58,369 nt of DNA, taken from JBGSKV01 sp041740975 (GTDB taxonomy: Bacteria; Bdellovibrionota_B; Oligoflexia; Oligoflexales; JALZUQ01). Positions 54,482 through 58,369 of the stretch are shown here, one piece after another. Every line of letters begins with the position of its first letter. Position 1 is the stretch's first letter. The notes under the pieces are model-generated. The model saw only the letters and a program-made list of their open reading frames with translations, searched no databases and was not told where the DNA came from. The stretch spans positions 1 to 58,369 of the forward strand of contig JBGSKV010000046.1 of NCBI GenBank assembly GCA_041740975.1, read 5' to 3'. Position numbers and translations under genes: made by a program.

Positions 54482-55042
54482 ATGAAAGTTATGTTTTTAA
54501 TATTATTGGCGATGATTCTAGCGGAGCCCGCGCTCAACGCCAATCCCTTTACTGGCCATGTTAGTCGGTTTGAAACCCAAAGACTTTTGCGGCAACAGAC
54601 GGGTTACGGTTCGCGTGCCGCTGCCCGCATGAATGCGTCGGGATACGGCATGCCGCCAGCGCGACCTAGTTTCGGACGGTATCCTAGTCCCCCCGCCGGC
54701 AGCTATACCGCCCCGCCTGTGAGAAATTTTCCTGTTCATCCGGGTATGGATAGCGATGGGTATACCCGCTACTCACGACCAAGACACATTGCTCCGCCAC
54801 CGGATGCGATTGCTCGCTACCAACAAGAACTACGTGAGGCGCCAAACAAGAATCATTTTTTTGGTTATGGACCGGTCCCTGCTGAGTTGCAAAGACAAAA
54901 TGGAAGCTACACGCCGGGCAATCAAATGTACGACAAACGGCAAACGACCGAGTCGGTTCCGGGTCCGCGACCTTATCAAAGACCAACTACGGTCGAAACT
55001 CCTTCGAATTACACGATTCCTTATTCTATTCCGATGAATTAG
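54482..55042 (+). CDS. Exported Pro/Tyr/Arg-rich protein, unknown
   Basis: A 186-aa protein with a signal peptide (MKVMFLILLAMILAEPALNA) and a low-complexity mature region rich in Pro, Tyr, Arg, Gly and Ser (MPPARPSFGRYPSPPAGSY). It has no cysteines. The composition suggests a disordered, perhaps cell-wall- or envelope-associated protein. It is preceded by GGCGGAG. No family recognised. Confidence 0.68.
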   Translation: MKVMFLILLAMILAEPALNANPFTGHVSRFETQRLLRQQTGYGSRAAARMNASGYGMPPARPSFGRYPSPPAGSYTAPPVRNFPVHPGMDSDGYTRYSRPRHIAPPPDAIARYQQELREAPNKNHFFGYGPVPAELQRQNGSYTPGNQMYDKRQTTESVPGPRPYQRPTTVETPSNYTIPYSIPMN

Positions 55043-55151
55043 TTCATGGAAATCGGGAAAAACCCGACAGACCTACTCATTGAGTGATAGAAAAGGCATC
55101 GTTCCCATACTGAAAATGGAAGTGCATACCCACGTTTACGTAAACTAAGAT

Positions 55152-56312
55152 TCAATCAACATGATGTGTTGTTGGCAGAAAAGCTAGCTGACTCATCACT
55201 CCAAAATGATCCGAATAGTTTACGTCGCCATCCATGGTGTCGCGAAAAACAATATCCGAGCTTTGGGCGTAAATAGCCCCTTCAGGTTTCGATGTTCCAG
55301 CCAATATGTAGTCCAGTCGTTGCTGGGGTTCCGTTCGGGTGGTGGGGCTTTCACGGGTCAGTGCATTCTGTTCTGGATCTTGCGTATATCCAGACTCGTT
55401 TTGATGGTTGGCCCGGTAGGTATCGATGATATTCAAAGAATTAAAATTCTCATCGATGGAAAGATAAACTTCCTTGTCCACATACCATTTGGACTTTGGC
55501 GTATTTTCACTGGCTGGAAAAACATCGGACGAGTTCGTATCAGCGCCCAAAATCAAATAATCAAACGTGTTACGCTTGCGGTCCGTCGAGGCGGATATGT
55601 CACTTAATTGATCCAGCCGATGAGCCGTATTGCCTTCGGCAAATGTGAGATGCGAATTCACGAGAAGAAGGCGAGTACCGTCAGCCTGATGAACCGTAGT
55701 GCTGAGACTACCGCGATGAATGCCGGCTATTTTTTCTTTCAAAGTCGTCAGGCGACTCACATTCGTCTCGTTTTCAACCACATTATGACCATTCGTCTTT
55801 CTTATGATCGTATGCAGCCCAAGAGGGAACCATCCGTCATGAGACTTTGTCGATGACATAATTTCGTAGCCAAACGGTGCGATGGCCAATCTTATCGCGT
55901 CAATGTCGCGCGGGTGCCAGACCTCTTGCAGAAAGAAGAAATCGGGCTCTTCTCGTGTGACAAATTCTTTTAGTTTAGTTGGGTATAAGTTTGCGCGTTG
56001 CTCATAACGCGGCACCGAAATATCAACAAATCCCAAAACTTTAGCGTTAAGCAGGCCCGCGTTGAGCGTCACAACTTTCACGGATTTAGCGTCTGAACCG
56101 GCGGCCAAGACCTGCAGCTTAGCAGCTTCGTTGCGCACGCGCATTTGAACATGAACGTTTTGAACCAGGTCGGAGTAATATTCGCGAGCTTGTGGTGTGC
56201 CCGAACGCTTAAAAAGCCCTAGACAATCGCGAAGTGAGGCGGCGGAAGCTACGTCGCCAACTGGCAGTACAAGCCACACAACAAATATAAAATGCAAACA
56301 ACGCATAGGCAT
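55152..56312 (-). CDS. Exported endonuclease/exonuclease/phosphatase-fold hydrolase
   Basis: A 386-aa protein with a signal peptide ending near SAAS. EEP-family residues are in place: N84 (VVTLNAGLL), E130 (FFLQEVW), H221 (LVNSHLTF), D258 and N260 (LILGADTNSS), and D368-H369 (NYSDHFGV), the metal-dependent catalytic set of DNase I-like, sphingomyelinase-like and phosphatase-like enzymes. The exact reaction cannot be told; an exported phosphodiesterase or nuclease that attacks outside macromolecules or lipids fits a predator or scavenger. It is monocistronic. Confidence 0.87.
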   Translation of the reverse strand: MPMRCLHFIFVVWLVLPVGDVASAASLRDCLGLFKRSGTPQAREYYSDLVQNVHVQMRVRNEAAKLQVLAAGSDAKSVKVVTLNAGLLNAKVLGFVDISVPRYEQRANLYPTKLKEFVTREEPDFFFLQEVWHPRDIDAIRLAIAPFGYEIMSSTKSHDGWFPLGLHTIIRKTNGHNVVENETNVSRLTTLKEKIAGIHRGSLSTTVHQADGTRLLLVNSHLTFAEGNTAHRLDQLSDISASTDRKRNTFDYLILGADTNSSDVFPASENTPKSKWYVDKEVYLSIDENFNSLNIIDTYRANHQNESGYTQDPEQNALTRESPTTRTEPQQRLDYILAGTSKPEGAIYAQSSDIVFRDTMDGDVNYSDHFGVMSQLAFLPTTHHVD

Positions 56313-56555
56313 CCAAATGGTTATGACTTCCCATTGTAGCTTAGAAAGCAGCTATGCGCACCTACTTGCTGGATTAGGCGCTAGAAGTGCGTCTGTAGCA
56401 TTGCCAGCGGAAAAATAGAGAAACCAGATGTGAAAATATTACTTTTGACAAAGCTAAGCTTTCTTATTATCTATTTTCAAAAATTCAGCTAAGCGACGAA
56501 GCTGAAAGAATAAGCTGAGAATTTCGAAAATTGTATTTTGCAAAAGGCATGATAA

Positions 56556-57608
56556 ATGACTTACGTCTCTTTATTTCCAATCGAAGAGTACTGGTGGATC
56601 TATATATGTTTTACTTTCTTTGTCATATGCATGCTTCTTTTGGATTTGGGAGTGTTTCATCGCAAAGCACATTCTGTTACTGTTAAAGAATCTGCTATTT
56701 GGAGTGCAATATGGTTTAGCCTTGCAATATGTTTCAATATCGGACTCTATTTCTATGCCTTAGATACCTTCTCGACCAGTCTTAGGTTGAATGCACTTCC
56801 GAATTTTGACCCCGCACTATTCGCAAAACAAGTTAGTCTCGAATTCTTAACGGGCTTTATTATTGAAAAGTCTCTTGCGATCGACAATATTTTTGTCTTT
56901 GTCGTCGTTTTTTCCTATTTTGCAATACCAGCTAAATACCAACATAGGGTCCTATTTTTTGGCATCCTTGGCGCATTAGTCTTTCGTGCAATTTTTATCG
57001 CTCTGGGGGCCTCTTTACTACAGTATCATTGGGTCGTCCTAGTGGCGGGGGTTTTTCTTGTAGTAACGGGTATAAAAATTCTAATTGCTCCCGAAAAAGT
57101 GCCGGACCCCGCCGCGAATCCACTTATTCGACTCGTCAAAAGATTTTTGCCAGTGACTTCAAATCTTCACGGTCAAAAATTTTTCGTTCGTTTGGACGGA
57201 GTATTGACTGCTACGCCTCTATTTCTCGCCCTTGTATTTATAGAGTTCTCTGACATAATATTTGCCATTGATTCAGTGCCGGCAATTTTTGCAATTACCA
57301 AAGAACCACTGATTGTTTTTACTTCAAATATTTTTGCGATCCTTGGGTTGCGTTCACTTTACTTTTTGCTAGCAAATGTGGTGGATAAGTTCCGTTTTTT
57401 AAAATACGGCCTGGGGTTTATACTTATTTTTGTTGGACTCAAAATGACCTGGCTTAACGAAGCCTTCGGTGGAAAGTTTCCTGTCGGATGGTCTCTTGGA
57501 ATAATCGGCGCCATTCTTTTGTGTTCAATTGTTCTTTCTTTTATTATAAAACCCAAGCTTGCATTACCATCAAACGAATCGAAGTTGTTTGAAAAGACCA
57601 AAGAGTGA
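56556..57608 (+). CDS. TerC-family membrane protein (Alx-like)
   Basis: A 350-aa inner-membrane protein with 8-9 helices. TerC features: D30 (LLLDLGVFHRK), the EKSLAIDNIFVF block, FRAIFIALGASLL and the second acidic motif FSDIIFAIDSVPAIFAIT. Homologues export Mn2+ or help load metals into exported proteins. The 243-nt upstream region is AT-rich; I looked for a yybP-ykoY Mn2+ riboswitch and saw no convincing match. It lies 13 nt upstream of an MgtC/SapB gene, a likely operon for metal or envelope stress. Confidence 0.9.
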   Translation: MTYVSLFPIEEYWWIYICFTFFVICMLLLDLGVFHRKAHSVTVKESAIWSAIWFSLAICFNIGLYFYALDTFSTSLRLNALPNFDPALFAKQVSLEFLTGFIIEKSLAIDNIFVFVVVFSYFAIPAKYQHRVLFFGILGALVFRAIFIALGASLLQYHWVVLVAGVFLVVTGIKILIAPEKVPDPAANPLIRLVKRFLPVTSNLHGQKFFVRLDGVLTATPLFLALVFIEFSDIIFAIDSVPAIFAITKEPLIVFTSNIFAILGLRSLYFLLANVVDKFRFLKYGLGFILIFVGLKMTWLNEAFGGKFPVGWSLGIIGAILLCSIVLSFIIKPKLALPSNESKLFEKTKE

Positions 57609-57621
57609 GGAACATTTTTAA

Positions 57622-58116
57622 ATGGACCTAATTGCATCTGTTGTTGCCACCATTCAAACTGAGTTTTCTGATCTCAATGACATTGAACAATTCACTCAAA
57701 TGTCAGTTCGACTGACAACTGCGGCGATTCTGGGTGGCTTAATTGGCTTTGAACGTGAGTACCGGCGAAAAGCTGCTGGAATTCGCACTTACGTTCTTGT
57801 GTCCCTTGGATCGGCGCTTTTTATTGTCATCCCCATTCAGGCTGAAGTTTCTATTGCAGACATTTCGAGAGTTTTACAAGGTCTTGTTGCGGGAATTGGA
57901 TTTTTAGGGGCGGGTGCTATCATCAATGGAGACAAAAAAAACCATGTCAGAGGTCTGACAACAGCTGCAAGCATTTGGTTAACGGCCGCGATTGGCGCCG
58001 CAGCGGGAATGGGACGTGAAGCCTCAGCGGTCTTCGCTACAATATTGACACTGTTTGTTCTTATCTGGATTCCAAAAGCTAATGTTGAACCAGAGAAGGA
58101 ATGCGAATCAAGCTGA
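57622..58116 (+). CDS. MgtC/SapB-family membrane protein
   Basis: A 164-aa protein with about five hydrophobic segments. MgtC features: RLTTAAILGGLIGFEREYRRKAAG at the N-terminus, GIRTYVLVSLGSALF, VAGIGFLGAGAII and GLTTAASIWLTAAIGAAAGMG. MgtC inhibits the F1Fo ATP synthase and aids growth at low Mg2+ in Salmonella; shorter family members without the C-terminal ACT-like domain, as here, are widespread and of less certain role. It follows TerC closely. Confidence 0.9.
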   Translation: MDLIASVVATIQTEFSDLNDIEQFTQMSVRLTTAAILGGLIGFEREYRRKAAGIRTYVLVSLGSALFIVIPIQAEVSIADISRVLQGLVAGIGFLGAGAIINGDKKNHVRGLTTAASIWLTAAIGAAAGMGREASAVFATILTLFVLIWIPKANVEPEKECESS

Positions 58117-58215
58117 TTGAAATACGAATTTATGATAAATTCCGCTTATCTTTTGGCCGATTTGGCGACCGAAGTTAATTCGATTTATACAAAGTTAAAA
58201 TTCACAAATATCTAT

Positions 58216-58242
58216 TTAAGCAATTAATGCTCTCGCCGATAC
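58216..58242 (+). promoter_or_regulatory. Sigma-28-like promoter upstream of the truncated gene
   Basis: TTAAGCAA, 11 nt, GCCGATAC: the -10 box matches the sigma-28 consensus at 7 of 8, and TTAA stands exactly 15 nt before it (consensus TAAA). The start of transcription would be near 58249, about 62 nt before the ATG at 58311. Confidence 0.4.
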
Positions 58243-58310
58243 AAGCTACTAACAACAATGAGCAGCGCGTAATGCTCGAACATCTCAGTCACTTAAGGAG
58301 GGAAAGTACA

Positions 58311-58369
58311 ATGAAAGCACTAAAGGTAAGCGAAGCATTGAAATTGACAAAAGCGAAACCCGCCCCTGC
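58311..58369 (+). CDS. Truncated gene at the window edge
   Basis: An ATG preceded by GGAGGGAAA opens a frame of 19 complete codons (MKALKVSEALKLTKAKPAP) that runs off the end. It is Lys/Ala-rich with no hydrophobic signal. No identity can be given; the good ribosome site and the upstream promoter-like sequence support its reality. Confidence 0.55.
   Translation, partial: MKALKVSEALKLTKAKPAP

Noticed and set aside
56313..56555. Possible yybP-ykoY (Mn2+) riboswitch upstream of terC
   Set aside because: Several short stems can be drawn, but the conserved loop sequences were not found.
1..58369. tRNA, rRNA, CRISPR or prophage features
   Set aside because: Looked for on both strands; no cloverleaf with CCA end, no regularly spaced direct repeats and no phage structural genes were recognised.

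Overview
The window looks like a chromosomal segment of a Gram-negative, diderm bacterium of the Bdellovibrionota type (Bdellovibrio/Oligoflexia relatives). This is an inference. It rests on a TIGR02147-family regulator translationally coupled to a 'GTEVGN' lipoprotein, an HNH endonuclease family common in that group, an unusually high number of secreted, lipo- and outer-membrane proteins, azurin, DUF4189 and isolated prepilin-like genes. I found no rRNA, tRNA, CRISPR array, prophage or replication origin.

Layout. Positions 0.1-6 kb: a PepQ-type dipeptidase, a small lipoprotein, then a tight four-gene operon (membrane VTT domain fused to an alpha/beta hydrolase, an amidohydrolase/deaminase, a one-helix membrane protein, a KynB-like cyclase). 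Positions 6-9.7 kb: azurin overlapping GTP cyclohydrolase I (folE), convergent with a peptidase C13-like lipoprotein, then the TIGR02147/lipoprotein pair. Positions 9.9-15 kb: secreted unknowns, a lipoprotein with five Ig-like repeats and a Cys-rich tail, and a CPBP intramembrane protease. Positions 15.1-16.2 kb: a broken HNH endonuclease bracketed and peppered by copies of the palindrome CTGCACCGGTGCAG. Positions 16.2-27.6 kb: housekeeping and stress genes (GNAT, TPR-redoxin, Kef-type antiporter, guanine deaminase, GT-C-like membrane protein, glutathione peroxidase, exonuclease-GIY-YIG fusion, 2OG-Fe(II) oxygenase, DUF4189 protein).

Positions 27.7-39.3 kb hold the most striking block: five consecutive genes for exported DUF11-type proteins (1009, 321, 166, 343 and 1820 aa), ending in a giant protein with a predicted outer-membrane beta-barrel. 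Sequences resembling sigma-28 (FliA) promoters lie upstream of the first two genes, and weaker ones upstream of a prepilin gene and of the partial gene at the right edge. I read the block as a candidate uncharacterised surface-structure system possibly tied to the motility regulon. Positions 39.4-47.7 kb: nnrD, a Tat-exported dienelactone hydrolase, a 1109-aa secreted protein with a caspase-like His/Cys pair, a complete 1009-bp insertion sequence with 20/23-matching terminal repeats, a prepilin pair and a DUF3592 membrane protein.

Positions 47.9-53 kb are a second candidate system: a HalD/ArpA-like Fe(II)/2-oxoglutarate hydroxylase, an aspartase/fumarase-superfamily lyase with an altered signature loop, an aldehyde dehydrogenase and a BCCT (betaine/carnitine/choline) transporter, in one operon-like run. 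This suggests uptake of a quaternary-ammonium or amino-acid-like compound, its hydroxylation, C-N or C-O cleavage, and aldehyde oxidation. The substrate is unknown. Positions 53-58.4 kb: another prepilin, secreted unknowns, a secreted endonuclease/exonuclease/phosphatase-fold enzyme, TerC, MgtC/SapB and the start of a truncated gene.
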